A stretch of DNA of 64,000 bases from positions 62,001 through 126,000 of the forward strand of contig NZ_FQVN01000008.1 of assembly GCF_900129375.1 (NCBI RefSeq), given 5' to 3'. The notes beneath the pieces are model-generated. The model was given only the letters and a program-made list of their open reading frames with translations, did no database searches and was not told the DNA's origin. Within the stretch, counting starts at the first letter, position 1; every line of letters starts with the position of its first letter. Origin of the DNA: Streptoalloteichus hindustanus. GTDB taxonomy: Bacteria; Actinomycetota; Actinomycetes; Mycobacteriales; Pseudonocardiaceae. Made by a program: the position numbers and the translations under genes. Below are positions 9,775-18,999 of this stretch, in pieces.

Positions 9775-9810
9775 TCGACCCGGCCACCCGGTAGCTCGCG
9801 GGGACACCCG

Positions 9811-9922
9811 CACCGGGTTGCCGCGGGGGACGGCCCCTCCCGACGCCCGGACGTCCGGGCGGGGGAGGCCGCCGACCTGATGCCGCCGGAGGGGGCCGGA
9901 CCCGCGGGGTCCGGCCCCCTCC
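9811..9922 (+). terminator. consecutive hairpins between oppA-type and oppB-type genes
   Basis: Two GC-rich structures: CGCCCGGAC/GTCCGGGCG, extendable outward by CCTCCCG/GGGGAGG, then a perfect 16-bp stem GGAGGGGGCCGGACCC (9888-9903) / GGGTCCGGCCCCCTCC (9907-9922) with a 3-nt loop. They lie inside an otherwise co-directional operon. Partial termination or protection of the upstream mRNA end, giving excess binding protein over permease, is the likely role. Confidence 0.6.
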
Positions 9923-10019
9923 CGCCGATGGTGGCCCGTCGATCCGGGCGTACCGTCGGCGTGGCAGGGGGACCCCGCGCCGGCCCCAGCGAGGCACCGG
10001 GCCCATCGAGGAGTTCGTC

Positions 10020-11018
10020 GTGATCCGCTACATCATCCGCCGCCTGCTGATCTCCATACCGATCCTGCTCGTCGGCACGTTCCTGTCCTTCGTCCTCGTG
10101 GCCTCGCTGGGCGACCCGCTCTCCGAGCTGCGCGCCAAGCCGGGCGTCACCGAGGCCGACGTCCAGGCGCTGGCCCAGTCCCTCGGCGTGGACAAGCCGA
10201 TCCTCGTCCGCTACTGGGACTGGCTGACTAGCTTCGTCCAGGGCGACTGGGGCACCAGCGTCGCCCTCGGCCAGGCCAGGGCCGACGTCTACACCGTCGT
10301 GACCGACGCGCTGTGGGTCACCGCCCAGCTCGTGATCTTCGCCCAGCTGCTCGCGCTGGTGCTCGGCGTCGCGGTCGGCGTGCTGGCCGCCGTGCGCCAG
10401 TACTCGATCTTCGACTACACCGCGACGAGCCTGGCCTTCCTGGCCTTCTCGATGCCGGTGTTCTGCGTCGCGATCATCCTCAAGAGCTACGGCATCCAGT
10501 TCAACAACCTGTTGACCTCGATGGGCGCCGACCGCTGGCTCACCACCGCCGGCCCGCCCACCGGCGGTTTCTCCGGCGGCTTCGGCGAAGTGATCTTCAA
10601 GTACTCCGGCACCTTCCTGCTGCCGACGCTGAGCCTCATGTTGATCAGCTTCGCGGCCTACAGCCGGTTCCAGCGGGCCTCCATGCTGGAGACCCTGCAC
10701 TCCGACTACGTCCGCACCGCTCGGGCCAAGGGCCTGTCCCAGGGCCGGGTCATCTTCCGGCACGCCTTCCGCAACGCGCTGATCCCGGTGGTCACCCTCG
10801 CCGCGCTCAACGTCGGCCAGGTGTTCACCGGCGCGATCATGACCGAGCAGGTGTTCGGCTGGAACGGCATGGGCTCCGTGCTGGTCTCCGCCGTCCGTCA
10901 GTACGACCCGAACATGCTGATGGGCTGGCTGGTCGTGGTGGCCATCTCGGTTGTGGTCTTCAACCTGGTGGCCGATGTCCTGTACGCCTACCTCGACCCG
11001 AGGATCCGCCTTGGCTGA
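10020..11018 (+). CDS. oligopeptide ABC transporter permease, OppB type
   Basis: 332-aa inner-membrane permease with the BPD_transp_1 fold. The N-terminal helix ILLVGTFLSFVLVASL is followed by a periplasmic region and five more helices. The EAA loop is DYVRTARAKGLSQGRVIFRHAFRNALIPV, which contacts the ATPases. The GTG at 10020 has GAGGAG 5-10 nt upstream. Downstream partner genes overlap or abut, so it is co-transcribed with the second permease and both ATPases. Length and helix pattern are typical of OppB/DppB. Confidence 0.93.
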   Translation: MIRYIIRRLLISIPILLVGTFLSFVLVASLGDPLSELRAKPGVTEADVQALAQSLGVDKPILVRYWDWLTSFVQGDWGTSVALGQARADVYTVVTDALWVTAQLVIFAQLLALVLGVAVGVLAAVRQYSIFDYTATSLAFLAFSMPVFCVAIILKSYGIQFNNLLTSMGADRWLTTAGPPTGGFSGGFGEVIFKYSGTFLLPTLSLMLISFAAYSRFQRASMLETLHSDYVRTARAKGLSQGRVIFRHAFRNALIPVVTLAALNVGQVFTGAIMTEQVFGWNGMGSVLVSAVRQYDPNMLMGWLVVVAISVVVFNLVADVLYAYLDPRIRLG

Positions 11019-11958
11019 CGTGACCACTCCCACCACGCCCGGGCCTCGTCCCGCCTCCGCCACGGCGGCCGGGAGGGCCGGATCGGGCCACGAGTTCGAC
11101 AGCGCCAAGACCCGCACCCAGGGTCAGATCGTGCTGCGCCGGTTCCTGCGCCACCGGCTGGCGATGACCAGCTTCGCCGTGCTGGTGCTGCTCGTGCTGT
11201 TCGCCTTCGCCGGGCCGCTGTTCTGGAGCTTCAGCTACGAGGACAGCAGCAGCGGGTCCTACCTCGCGCCGAGCGGTGCCCACCCGCTGGGCACCACCGA
11301 GGTCGGCAAGGACATGCTGGCGCTGCTCATGCGCGGCACCCAGTACTCCATCGAGATCGCGCTCGTCGTGTCGCTGCTGGCCACCGCCATGGGCGTGGTG
11401 CTCGGCGCGCTCGCCGGCTACCTGCGCGGGTTCGTCGACGCCACCGTCATGCGGCTGGTCGACCTGCTGCTGATCCTGCCCTACATCGCGGTCGCCGCGA
11501 TCATCATCCGGACCGTGTCCGGCAGCTGGTACATGGTGGCCCTGGTGCTCGCCCTGTTCCACTGGATGCAGATCGCCCGGATCACCCGCGCCGAGACGCT
11601 GTCGCTGGCCCAGCGGGAGTTCGTCGAGGCGGCGCGGGCGTGCGGCGCCGGCACCTGGCGGATCATCTTCAAGCACCTGGTGCCGAACATGATCGGCAGC
11701 ATCACCGTGAACGCCACGCTCACCGTCGCCACCGCGGTGCTGGCCGAGGCCGGCCTGTCGTTCATCGGCCTGGGCGTGCAGCTGCCCGACACCTCGCTCG
11801 GTGTGATCGTGTCCGAGAACTACCCGCAGGTCGTGCAGCGGCCCTGGCTGTTCTGGGGGCCGTTCCTGGTGATCGTGCTGATCTCGTTGACGATCAACTT
11901 CATCGGCGACGGCCTGCGGGACGCGTTCGACCCGAGGCAGACGAAGGTGCGTGCGTGA
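11011..11958 (+). CDS. oligopeptide ABC transporter permease, OppC type
   Basis: About 315 aa. The start is ambiguous: TTG 11011 overlaps the end of the previous gene and has GAGGA six nt upstream; GTG 11020 is 15 nt from it, so TTG is preferred. The N-terminal ~40 residues are a Pro/Ala-rich cytoplasmic tail, then [30 protein letters not shown] is the OppC-N helix. The EAA loop is [24 protein letters not shown] and the last helix is [19 protein letters not shown]. It forms the membrane channel with the OppB-type protein. Its stop overlaps the next start (TGATG). Confidence 0.92.
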   Translation: MADVTTPTTPGPRPASATAAGRAGSGHEFDSAKTRTQGQIVLRRFLRHRLAMTSFAVLVLLVLFAFAGPLFWSFSYEDSSSGSYLAPSGAHPLGTTEVGKDMLALLMRGTQYSIEIALVVSLLATAMGVVLGALAGYLRGFVDATVMRLVDLLLILPYIAVAAIIIRTVSGSWYMVALVLALFHWMQIARITRAETLSLAQREFVEAARACGAGTWRIIFKHLVPNMIGSITVNATLTVATAVLAEAGLSFIGLGVQLPDTSLGVIVSENYPQVVQRPWLFWGPFLVIVLISLTINFIGDGLRDAFDPRQTKVRA

Positions 11959-13097
11959 TGGCCGAGGCAACCGAGAAGATGCTGACCGTCGAGGACCTCT
12001 CGGTCACGTTCCCGACCGACGACGGCAACGTGCGCGCGGTGCGCGGGGTCACGTTCTCCCTGGCGCCGGGCGAGGTGCTCGGCATCGTGGGCGAGTCCGG
12101 CTCCGGCAAGTCCGTGTCGTCCATGGCGATCATGGGCCTGCTGCCGAAGTCGGCGAAGGTCACCGGGTCCATCAAGTTCCGGGGCGAGGAGCTGGTCGGC
12201 CGCACCTACAAGCAGATGCGGCCGGTCAGGGGCAACAAGATCGCCATGATCTTCCAGGACCCGATGACCTCGCTGAACCCGGTCTACACCGTGGGCTGGC
12301 AGCTCGCCGAGGCGTACCGGGCGCACCACGACGTCTCCAAGAAGGCGGCCAAGGCCAAGGCGGTCGAGGCGCTGGAGCTGGTCGGCATCCCGCAGCCGGA
12401 CCGGCGGGCCGACCAGTACCCGCACGAGTTCTCCGGCGGCATGCGGCAGCGGGTGGTGATCGCGATGTCGATCATCAACGACCCGGAGCTGATCATCGCC
12501 GACGAGCCGACCACCGCGCTGGACGTCACGGTGCAGGCGCAGATCCTGGAGACGCTGCTGCGGATCAGGGACGAGACGAGCGCCGCGATCATGATGATCA
12601 CCCACGACCTGGGCGTCGTGGCCGGCATGGTGGACCGCGTGCAGGTGATGTACGGCGGCACCGTCGTGGAGTCCGGCGGGGTCGAGGAGGTCTTCGAGGG
12701 GCCGCGGATGCCCTACACCGTGGGTCTGCTCGGCTCGATCCCCAACCCGGCCCTGCTCGGCAAGCGGCTGACCCCGATCAAGGGCACGCCGCCGTCGCTG
12801 GTCAACCTGCCGACCGGCTGCGCGTTCTCGCCGCGCTGCCCGCTGGCGATCGACGTCTGCCACGAGTCCGAGCCGGCGCTGGCCGAGGTCGGGGCGTCGC
12901 GGCACCTCGCGCGGTGCCACCGCTCCGAGCACCTGGCCACGATCGAGCGGCCGCAGGAGCTCTTCGCCATCGACGAGATCGGCGTCGTGGAGAACCCGGC
13001 GGCGCTGACCGAGGCCGACCCCGACGCCATGCCCGTCGTCGAGACCGTCGCCGACGTCGAGGCCCGGCTGCACGAGGAGGAGGGCTCGACCCCGTGA
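11958..13097 (+). CDS. oligopeptide ABC transporter ATPase, OppD type
   Basis: 379-aa cytoplasmic ATPase. Walker [10 protein letters not shown]-loop in [12 protein letters not shown], signature SGGMRQRV, Walker [14 protein letters not shown] and the H-loop MITHDL are all intact. The C-terminal oligopeptide/dipeptide extension has [14 protein letters not shown], a Cys motif that binds an Fe-S cluster in some family members. A ~75-residue acidic tail follows, longer than usual. The ATG overlaps the stop of the permease gene; its own stop overlaps the GTG of the second ATPase, so translation is coupled. Confidence 0.94.
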   Translation: MAEATEKMLTVEDLSVTFPTDDGNVRAVRGVTFSLAPGEVLGIVGESGSGKSVSSMAIMGLLPKSAKVTGSIKFRGEELVGRTYKQMRPVRGNKIAMIFQDPMTSLNPVYTVGWQLAEAYRAHHDVSKKAAKAKAVEALELVGIPQPDRRADQYPHEFSGGMRQRVVIAMSIINDPELIIADEPTTALDVTVQAQILETLLRIRDETSAAIMMITHDLGVVAGMVDRVQVMYGGTVVESGGVEEVFEGPRMPYTVGLLGSIPNPALLGKRLTPIKGTPPSLVNLPTGCAFSPRCPLAIDVCHESEPALAEVGASRHLARCHRSEHLATIERPQELFAIDEIGVVENPAALTEADPDAMPVVETVADVEARLHEEEGSTP

Positions 13098-14146
13098 GCA
13101 CCCCGACCGACACCACCACCACGAGCGCCGCCCGCCCGGCCGGTTCCGACCGGGGCGCTGGCCCGCTGTTGCAAGTCCGGAACCTCGTCAAGAGCTTCCC
13201 GGTGCGCGGCGGCGGGATCATCCCGCGCACCGTGGGCCAGGTGCAGGCCGTGTCCGACCTCAGCTTCGACCTGGACACCGGCGAGACCCTGGGCCTGGTC
13301 GGCGAGTCCGGCTGCGGCAAGTCCACGACCGGCAGGGCGATCCTGCAGCTGCACAAGCCGACCTCGGGCTCGGTGCGGTTCGCCGGGCGGGAGCTGACCG
13401 AGCTCAGCACCAAGCAGCTCAGGAGCGTCCGCCGCGACCTGCAGATCGTGTTCCAGGACCCGTACGCGTCGCTGAACCCGCGCTGGCAGGTCAACGACAT
13501 CATCTCCGAGCCGCTGCGCATCCACGGCGTGGGCAGCGGCGCGGAGATCCAGCGGAAGGTCAACGAGCTGATGGAGCTCGTCGGCCTCAACCCGGAGCAC
13601 CGCAACCGGTACGCGCACGAGTTCTCCGGCGGTCAGCGGCAGCGCATCGGCATCGCCCGCGCGCTGGCGCTGGAGCCGAAGCTCATCGTGCTCGACGAGC
13701 CGGTCTCCGCGCTGGACGTCTCGGTGCAGGCCGGCGTGGTGAACCTGCTGGAGGAGCTGCAGGAGCGGCTCGGCCTGGCCTACCTGTTCGTGGCGCACGA
13801 CCTGTCGGTGGTGCGGCACATCTCCGACCGGGTGGCCGTGATGTACCTGGGCAAGATCGTGGAGATCGGGCCGAGGGACGACATCTACCTGCGGCCGACC
13901 CACCCCTACACCCAGGCGCTGCTGTCCGCGGTGCCCGAGCCGGACCCGAAGCGGGAGCGGCAGCGGCAGCGCATCGTCCTCACCGGCGACGTGCCCAGCC
14001 CGGTCAACCCGCCCTCGGGCTGCCGGTTCCGGACGCGGTGCTGGAAGGCGCAGGACATCTGCGCCACGGAGGAGCCGAAGCTGGAGCTGCGCGCCGGCGG
14101 CACGCTCTCGGCCTGCCACTTCGCGGAGGTTCGCGAGGTCCTGTAG
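13094..14146 (+). CDS. oligopeptide ABC transporter ATPase, OppF type
   Basis: 350-aa ATPase, last gene of the operon, starting in a GTGA overlap. Walker [23 protein letters not shown], signature SGGQRQRI, Walker [14 protein letters not shown], and FVAHDLSVV are present, as is the C-terminal motif [14 protein letters not shown]. It pairs with the OppD-type subunit to power import. The N-terminal 20 residues are a Thr/Ala-rich extension. Followed by a strong hairpin terminator. Confidence 0.94.
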   Translation: MSTPTDTTTTSAARPAGSDRGAGPLLQVRNLVKSFPVRGGGIIPRTVGQVQAVSDLSFDLDTGETLGLVGESGCGKSTTGRAILQLHKPTSGSVRFAGRELTELSTKQLRSVRRDLQIVFQDPYASLNPRWQVNDIISEPLRIHGVGSGAEIQRKVNELMELVGLNPEHRNRYAHEFSGGQRQRIGIARALALEPKLIVLDEPVSALDVSVQAGVVNLLEELQERLGLAYLFVAHDLSVVRHISDRVAVMYLGKIVEIGPRDDIYLRPTHPYTQALLSAVPEPDPKRERQRQRIVLTGDVPSPVNPPSGCRFRTRCWKAQDICATEEPKLELRAGGTLSACHFAEVREVL

Positions 14147-14177
14147 GGACCACGTGGCGTAGTCGCGACCGCCCCGT

Positions 14178-14213
14178 CAACGCCCCCTGGCGCCCGTGCG
14201 CCAGGGGGCGTTG
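14178..14213 (+). terminator. terminator of the oligopeptide transporter operon
   Basis: Perfect 16-bp stem CAACGCCCCCTGGCGC / GCGCCAGGGGGCGTTG with a 4-nt loop (CCGT), 32 nt after the last stop codon, followed by an A-rich stretch. Confidence 0.85.
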
Positions 14214-14289
14214 CGACAAAAGAATGATCTTGTGTGCGCGGCGTGCGAGCGGACACCCCGCCCACACCGGGGTGCTCTACTCTGATCCG

Positions 14290-15171
14290 GTGACACTGAC
14301 CGCCCCGCCCCGGCTGCTGCTGGTGCACGCTCACCCCGACGACGAGACCCTCACCACCGGTGGGACCATCGCCCGGTACGCCGCCCACGGAGTGCACGTC
14401 ACCGTCGTGACGTGCACGCTCGGTGAGGAGGGTGAGGTCATCCCGGAGGGGCTCCAGGGGCTGGCCGTGGACCACGCCGACCAGCTCGGCGGGTACCGCG
14501 TCGGCGAGCTGCGCTCCGCCTGCGCCGCGCTGGGCGTGGCCGACCACCGTTTCCTCGGCGGGATGGGCCGCTGGCGCGACTCCGGCATGGCCGGCGTCGA
14601 CGCCAACAAGCACCCCAGGGCCCTCGTGGCCGGCGACCCCGAGGAGCAGGTCGCCTCGCTGGAGGCCGTCGTGCGCGAGGTCCGCCCGCAGGTCGTGGTG
14701 ACCTACGGCCCCGACGGCGGCTACGGCCACCCCGACCACGTCCGCGCGCACGAGATCACCGCCGAGGCGGTGCGCCGGGTGGGCGGCGTCGACCGGTTCT
14801 TCCACACCGTCGCCAGCCGGGCCGCGACCAACACCGGGGTGGGCGCGCTCCGCGACGTGCCGGGCCTGCCCTACCGGCTGCCGGAGCCCGACGAGCTGCC
14901 CGTCGTCGACGACGGGGTGATCACCACCGCGGTGGACGTCTCCGGCCACCTGCCGGCGAAGCTCAGCGCGCTGCGCGCCCACGCCACCCAGGTGAGCGTG
15001 TGGCAGGACGGCTCGGGCGTCGCCTCGTACGCCCTGTCCAACGGCATCGCCCAGCCCGTGCTCGGCCACGAGTACTACGTGTTGGCCGACGGCGACCCGA
15101 CCGGCGTCGAGCAGGACCTGTTCGGCGGGCTCTTCGGCGGCCGGGAGGCCGACGCCCAGGGGGCGCGGTGA
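14290..15171 (+). CDS. mshB: N-acetyl-1-D-myo-inositol-2-amino-2-deoxy-alpha-D-glucopyranoside deacetylase (mycothiol biosynthesis)
   Basis: Zn-dependent LmbE-like deacetylase that makes GlcN-inositol, the second step to mycothiol. 293 aa. Zinc ligands are in HAHPDDE (residues ~14-20) and GHPDH (~148-152); GGTIARYAAHGVHVTVVTCTLGEEGE and RWRDSGM are family hallmarks. The GTG start has TACTCT exactly 6 nt upstream, a leaderless promoter. It is the first gene of a three-gene string with GTGA/overlapping junctions. Its presence alone places the genome in the actinobacteria that use mycothiol. Confidence 0.96.
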   Translation: MTLTAPPRLLLVHAHPDDETLTTGGTIARYAAHGVHVTVVTCTLGEEGEVIPEGLQGLAVDHADQLGGYRVGELRSACAALGVADHRFLGGMGRWRDSGMAGVDANKHPRALVAGDPEEQVASLEAVVREVRPQVVVTYGPDGGYGHPDHVRAHEITAEAVRRVGGVDRFFHTVASRAATNTGVGALRDVPGLPYRLPEPDELPVVDDGVITTAVDVSGHLPAKLSALRAHATQVSVWQDGSGVASYALSNGIAQPVLGHEYYVLADGDPTGVEQDLFGGLFGGREADAQGAR

Positions 15172-15701
15172 GGGGACGGGACCGCCTCCTGCTGGCCGTG
15201 CTGGTCGCCGACGCGATCGTGCTGGCCGGCCTGGAGCTGCTGTTCCTCCCCCTGCGCGTGGCGGACCTCGTCCCGTCCGGAGCGCCGGGCTGGCTGCCGG
15301 CCTCGGTGGTGAGCTGGCCGCTGCCGGTCAGCGCCGTCGTGGCGTTGCTGACGACGCCCTGGCTGGTGCGCACCGCGGCGTCGCTGCGCCCCTCGCTCGG
15401 GGTGGCGGGACTGCCGCTGCTGGGGTGGGTGCTGGCCGTCGCCGTGATCGGCTTCGCCGGCCCAGGCGGCGACGTCGTCGTGGTGAACGACTGGCGCACG
15501 CTGCTGATGTTCGCCGGCGGCGCCCTGCCCGCCGCCGTGGCGCTGGGCGGCCAGCTCGGCCGCCCCGTGCCCGCACGACCGTCGGGCGGCGCTTCGCCGA
15601 CTCCGTCGCCGTCGCCGGGGAACGCCGGCGGGACCGGGAGCAAGGGGAACACCGGGAGCACGGGGAACACCGGGAGGGCGGCGAAGAAGGACCGTGGCTG
15701 A
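15168..15701 (+). CDS. conserved membrane protein linked to mshB
   Basis: 177 aa, starting in a GTGA overlap with mshB. Four hydrophobic stretches (LLLAVLVADAIVLAGLELLFL, VVSWPLPVSAVVALLTTPWL, LPLLGWVLAVAVIGFAG, TLLMFAGGALPAAVALGG) predict a small integral membrane protein. A low-complexity Gly/Ser/Thr/Asn tail (GNTGSTGNTG) is encoded by an imperfect DNA repeat near 15636-15680. Membrane proteins of this size next to mshB are common in actinobacteria (DUF6113-like, from memory). A role in mycothiol metabolism is suggested only by the coupling. Its stop overlaps the next start. Confidence 0.7.
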   Translation: MRGRDRLLLAVLVADAIVLAGLELLFLPLRVADLVPSGAPGWLPASVVSWPLPVSAVVALLTTPWLVRTAASLRPSLGVAGLPLLGWVLAVAVIGFAGPGGDVVVVNDWRTLLMFAGGALPAAVALGGQLGRPVPARPSGGASPTPSPSPGNAGGTGSKGNTGSTGNTGRAAKKDRG

Positions 15702-16557
15702 GCCGATCAGTGACCGGCACGTGGTGGCGGTGCTGCGCCCGTTCGTGCGGGCGACGGTCCCGCTGCTCGACGCGATGCGCGACGCCGACCTGTTCGGGTT
15801 GCGGAGCCGGACGCCGGACCGCGACACCGAGAGCGTCGACCGCACGCTGCGCGACAAGCTGCTCGACGGGCTCGCGTCGATGAACGTGCCCGGCACGGCG
15901 GCGTGGGCGGCGATGGACGTCGAACACCGCTCGGAGTGGTGGGTGAATCGCGTCGGACGGGTGACGGCCCTGCTCGCGGCCGTCCCGGGGCTGGGCGGCG
16001 CGCTGGCGCAACGGCTGCCGGTCCAGGACGCGATGGGCGTGGCAGGGCAGGGCCTGGTGCTGTGCGCCATCGGCGGCGAGCACGGGTTGTCGGTCGCCGA
16101 CCGGGTCCGGCTGCTGGCCACCGTGTTGTTCGACCGGGACGTCAGCCCCGAGCTCGCCGAGGGACCGCGCCGCCGGCGGACGACGGTGGAGGTGGAGGAG
16201 CCCGAGCCGGCCGGGGAGCCCGAGCCGATCGGCGAGCCCGGCCCCGCCGAGTCGGCGGCGGCCGAGGAGGAGCAGCGCACCGCCGAGCTGACCGAGGACC
16301 TCACCGAGTCCCGGCGGAAGTTCGGGAAGGTGACGTTCAGGGCGGTGGGCCGCACCGTGTGGAAGCTGGGCCGCGCGCTGTGGTCGCTCGGCGACGAGCT
16401 GGGCAAACGCCCGCAGGGCCGCTTCTACCACCAGGCGGTCGGCATGGTGCCCGTGATCGGCGTGGTCGGCAACTACCTCGGCGAGCGCTCCGCCCTCCGC
16501 CGCGCGGCCAAGCGCGGCGCCGCCTGGATCCGCAAGAACGCGCCCACTCCGAGCTGA
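15694..16557 (+). CDS. hypothetical protein, possibly EcsC-like
   Basis: 287 aa, GTG start overlapping the previous stop by 8 nt. Two Ala/Gly/Leu-rich amphipathic regions (VTALLAAVPGLGGALAQRL..GVAGQGLVLCAIGG; FYHQAVGMVPVIGVVGNYLGER) flank a very acidic, Pro/Glu-rich linker around residues 165-195. The pattern of a regulator-like helical region, linker and PVIG..GNYLGER resembles EcsC-family peripheral membrane proteins, but the match is weak. Translationally coupled to the mshB string, so probably co-expressed. Function unknown. Confidence 0.6.
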   Translation: MAEPISDRHVVAVLRPFVRATVPLLDAMRDADLFGLRSRTPDRDTESVDRTLRDKLLDGLASMNVPGTAAWAAMDVEHRSEWWVNRVGRVTALLAAVPGLGGALAQRLPVQDAMGVAGQGLVLCAIGGEHGLSVADRVRLLATVLFDRDVSPELAEGPRRRRTTVEVEEPEPAGEPEPIGEPGPAESAAAEEEQRTAELTEDLTESRRKFGKVTFRAVGRTVWKLGRALWSLGDELGKRPQGRFYHQAVGMVPVIGVVGNYLGERSALRRAAKRGAAWIRKNAPTPS

Positions 16558-16624
16558 CGCGGCGACGAACCAGCAGACGCACGCCGCTGTCACCGGGTCC
16601 GCCTGCTCCGGGCAGACTGGCACG

Positions 16625-16988
16625 GTGAGTGACCTCGGTCAGCCCGATCTGGAGATGCGGCTCGCGGTCTTCGAGGAACGCGTCGAACAACTCGCCCGGC
16701 GCCTGCACGACACGAGGGGTGAGGCGGCTGCGGCACATCGCCTCGCCACTGATGCCGAGCACGACGCCTCGTAGCACAAGAGTCTCCAACAGAGCATGAT
16801 CCGTGTCGTCAACGCTCTCCGCGGCGACACGGACGACTTCCGCGGAGATCGACGCCAAGGTCGCTGCCGTGGATGCCAGGGTTGCCGCCGTGGACGCGAA
16901 GCTCGACGAGGTGAACGGGACCCTGGCGACGGTGCGCGCCGGGCAGGAGGCGATCCTGGAGCTCCTGCGGCGCAGGTCCGGTGACTGA
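16625..16988 (+). pseudogene. degraded coiled-coil protein gene (nonsense + frameshift)
   Basis: A frame from GTG 16625 (MSDLGQPDLEMRLAVFEERVEQ...) reaches an in-frame TAG at 16772-16774, continues in the same frame as HKSLQQSMIRVVNALR, then needs a +1 shift near 16820-16825 to reach the heptad-like tail in which KVAAVDA-type units repeat, ending LELLRRRSGD at the TGA 16986-16988. Both pieces read as one ~120-aa coiled coil, so this is best explained as a single gene with two lesions. A CAGACT hexamer 6 nt upstream of the GTG looks like its former leaderless promoter. A programmed event or sequencing error cannot be excluded. Confidence 0.6.
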
Positions 16989-17318
16989 CACCGACGCCGA
17001 CTGCCCGAGCCCCGCCGCGCCCTCGCGGACCCACCGCGAAGCCTCCGTCCGGGCCTTCGCGATCCTCCGCGCGGCGCTCCCGGGAAGGACCTCGCGCGGT
17101 GGTGACCGGCGGTCACCACGGCCGCGTCCGGTGACCTGTTTGCGCCTGTCGCGAGGGGTTGGCTGGTCATGCTGTCCAGTCACTGTCGGGTGAGTACCGT
17201 GATTCCCGTGAAGTGGGACACCGCTTACTGATCTCGATGCGGCAGAGGGGATACTGTCGCCAGCCACGGCAGCCGGTGCTGCCCGTGGTCGGAGCGGATG
17301 AGGAGCAGGAGACCTGCC
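16989..17318. other. intergenic stretch upstream of fdxA
   Basis: About 330 bp with no gene I can support. It contains the imperfect inverted sequence GTGGTGACC-GGC-GGTCACCAC (17099-17119), which is a 9-bp perfect stem with a 3-nt centre, and a TACCGT hexamer near 17196 that could be a -10 for fdxA. The stem may be an operator or terminator of the preceding pseudogene. Confidence 0.4.
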
Positions 17319-17648
17319 GTGACCTACGTGATCGCCGAGCCCTGCGTCGACGTGCTCGACAAGGCGTGTATCGAGGAATGCCCCGTGGACTGCATCTACG
17401 AGGGCGACCGGATGCTCTACATCCACCCCGACGAGTGCGTCGACTGCGGCGCGTGCGAGCCGGTCTGCCCGGTCGAGGCCATCTTCTACGAGGACGACGT
17501 GCCCGACGAGTGGCGCGAGTACACCAAGGCCAACGCCGACTTCTTCGACGAGATCGGCTCGCCGGGCGGCGCCTCCAAGGTGGGCAAGATCAAGGCGGAC
17601 GCCCCGTTCGTGGCCCAGCAGCCCAAGCGGGACGCCGAGCACTCGTGA
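17319..17648 (+). CDS. fdxA: seven-iron ferredoxin
   Basis: 109-aa soluble electron carrier with a [3Fe-4S] and a [4Fe-4S] cluster. Cys pattern [17 protein letters not shown] near the N-terminus and [16 protein letters not shown] after it are diagnostic for FdxA. The Glu/Asp-rich C-terminal half is typical of the family. The start GTG at 17319 has AGGAGAC 5-9 nt upstream. It overlaps the next gene by GTGA. The ferredoxin-aminotransferase pair is conserved in actinobacteria (M. tuberculosis fdxC-Rv1178). Confidence 0.95.
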   Translation: MTYVIAEPCVDVLDKACIEECPVDCIYEGDRMLYIHPDECVDCGACEPVCPVEAIFYEDDVPDEWREYTKANADFFDEIGSPGGASKVGKIKADAPFVAQQPKRDAEHS

Positions 17649-18736
17649 CCCCGCCCGCGCCGCGGCTCCCGGAGTTCCCCTGGGACACCCTGGCCGACCA
17701 GGCCGCGCGGGCCAGGCGGCACGAGGGTGGTCTGGTCGACCTGTCCGTGGGGACCCCGGTCGACCCGGTGCCCGCCGTCGTCCGGGAGGCCCTGGCGTCG
17801 GTCGCCGACCAGCCGGGCTACCCGGCGACGCACGGCACGCCCGCCCTGCGGGAGGCCACCGTCGCCGCCCTGGCCCGGCGCTTCGGCGTGACCGGGCTGG
17901 CCGCCGACGCCGTGCTGCCCACGATCGGCTCGAAGGAGCTGGTCGCCTGGCTGCCGACGCTGCTCGGGGTGCGCCCCGGCCAGGTCGTGGCCATCCCGGA
18001 GCTGGCCTACCCGACCTACGAGGTCGGCGCCCGGCTGGTCGGCGCCGAGGTGGTGCGGCTGGCCGTCGGCGAGGCCCCGCCCGAGGGCACCGCGCTGGTC
18101 TGGCTGAACTCGCCGTCCAACCCCACCGGCCGGGTGCTGTCCCGGGACGCCCTGGTCGCCGCGGTCGAGGCCGCCCGGCGGGTGGGCGCGGTGGTCGCCT
18201 CCGACGAGTGCTACCTGTCGCTGGGCTGGGAGGTCGAGCCGGTCTCGGTGCTGCACCCGTCGGTCTCCGGCGGGCGGCTGGACGGCCTGCTCGCGGTCCA
18301 CTCGCTGTCGAAGTCGTCCAACCTCGCCGGCTACCGGGCCGGGTTCGTCACCGGCGACCCGTCCCTGGTCGCCGGGCTGCTGCACGTGCGCAAGCACGCC
18401 GGCATGATCGTGCCGCGGCCGGTGCAGGCGGCGATGACCGCCGCCCTGGCCGACGACGAGCACGTGGCCGCCCAGAAGGCCCTCTACGCCGCGCGCCGCG
18501 ACCGGCTCCGGCCGGCGCTGGAGGCGGCGGGCTTCAAGGTGGACCACTCCGAGGCCGGCCTCTACCTGTGGACGACCCGGGGTGAGGACGCCTGGGAGAC
18601 GGTGGGCTGGTTCGCCGAGCGCGGCATCCTGGTCGCTCCCGGCACCTTCTACGGCCCTGGCGGCGGCCAGCACGTCCGCGTCGCGCTGACCGCGTCGGAC
18701 GAGCGCGTCGCGGCGGCCGTCGAACGCCTGCGCTGA
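17645..18736 (+). CDS. dapC: succinyldiaminopimelate aminotransferase (PLP-dependent)
   Basis: 363-aa fold-type I aminotransferase, predicted to act in the succinylase route to lysine and meso-diaminopimelate. The PLP lysine is in [15 protein letters not shown], and the [12 protein letters not shown] and SDECYL motifs bind cofactor and substrate. Pathway partners dapD and dapE lie 1.3-3.4 kb downstream. The GTG start overlaps the fdxA stop, so both are co-transcribed. Actinobacterial annotations call this gene dapC; an aminotransferase of other specificity is possible. Confidence 0.88.
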   Translation: MTPPAPRLPEFPWDTLADQAARARRHEGGLVDLSVGTPVDPVPAVVREALASVADQPGYPATHGTPALREATVAALARRFGVTGLAADAVLPTIGSKELVAWLPTLLGVRPGQVVAIPELAYPTYEVGARLVGAEVVRLAVGEAPPEGTALVWLNSPSNPTGRVLSRDALVAAVEAARRVGAVVASDECYLSLGWEVEPVSVLHPSVSGGRLDGLLAVHSLSKSSNLAGYRAGFVTGDPSLVAGLLHVRKHAGMIVPRPVQAAMTAALADDEHVAAQKALYAARRDRLRPALEAAGFKVDHSEAGLYLWTTRGEDAWETVGWFAERGILVAPGTFYGPGGGQHVRVALTASDERVAAAVERLR

Positions 18737-18739
18737 CCG

Positions 18740-18783
18740 GCCCGCCCACGGGCCCGGCCCCACCGCCGGGTCCCGTGGGCGCG
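18740..18783. terminator. hairpin between dapC and the CHAD gene
   Basis: GCCCACGGG ... CCCGTGGGC forms a 9-bp stem just after dapC, with further GC pairing inside. Downstream the gap also has a short GCCCT/AGGGC hairpin and ATGGGGG-AA-CCCCCAT (near 18905-18920). The two genes converge, so a two-way terminator is expected. Confidence 0.55.
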
Positions 18784-18999
18784 GCGCTCGTGGCCCGCCG
18801 GCGGATACCCGTTCTGACGGAACCGGGAAAGAAGGCCCGACGCGCGCCGCCCAGTCCCCGCGGCCCTCGGCTGACACAGTCTCTTGCCCTCACCAGGGCT
18901 TAGTAATGGGGGAACCCCCATCTCAAACATCTCACGGGGGTCTGACAGAAACGGGCGTGCGGCAGTCACTCGGTCGGGTGGGAGGGCCGAGACTGGGCG

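Noticed and set aside
15636-15680. Short GC-rich tandem repeat as a CRISPR-like array
   Set aside because: It is a coding low-complexity tail (GNTGSTGNTG), with no spacers.
18884-18969. Possible small RNA between dapC and the CHAD gene
   Set aside because: Two short hairpins are present, but no promoter and no conserved feature could be shown.
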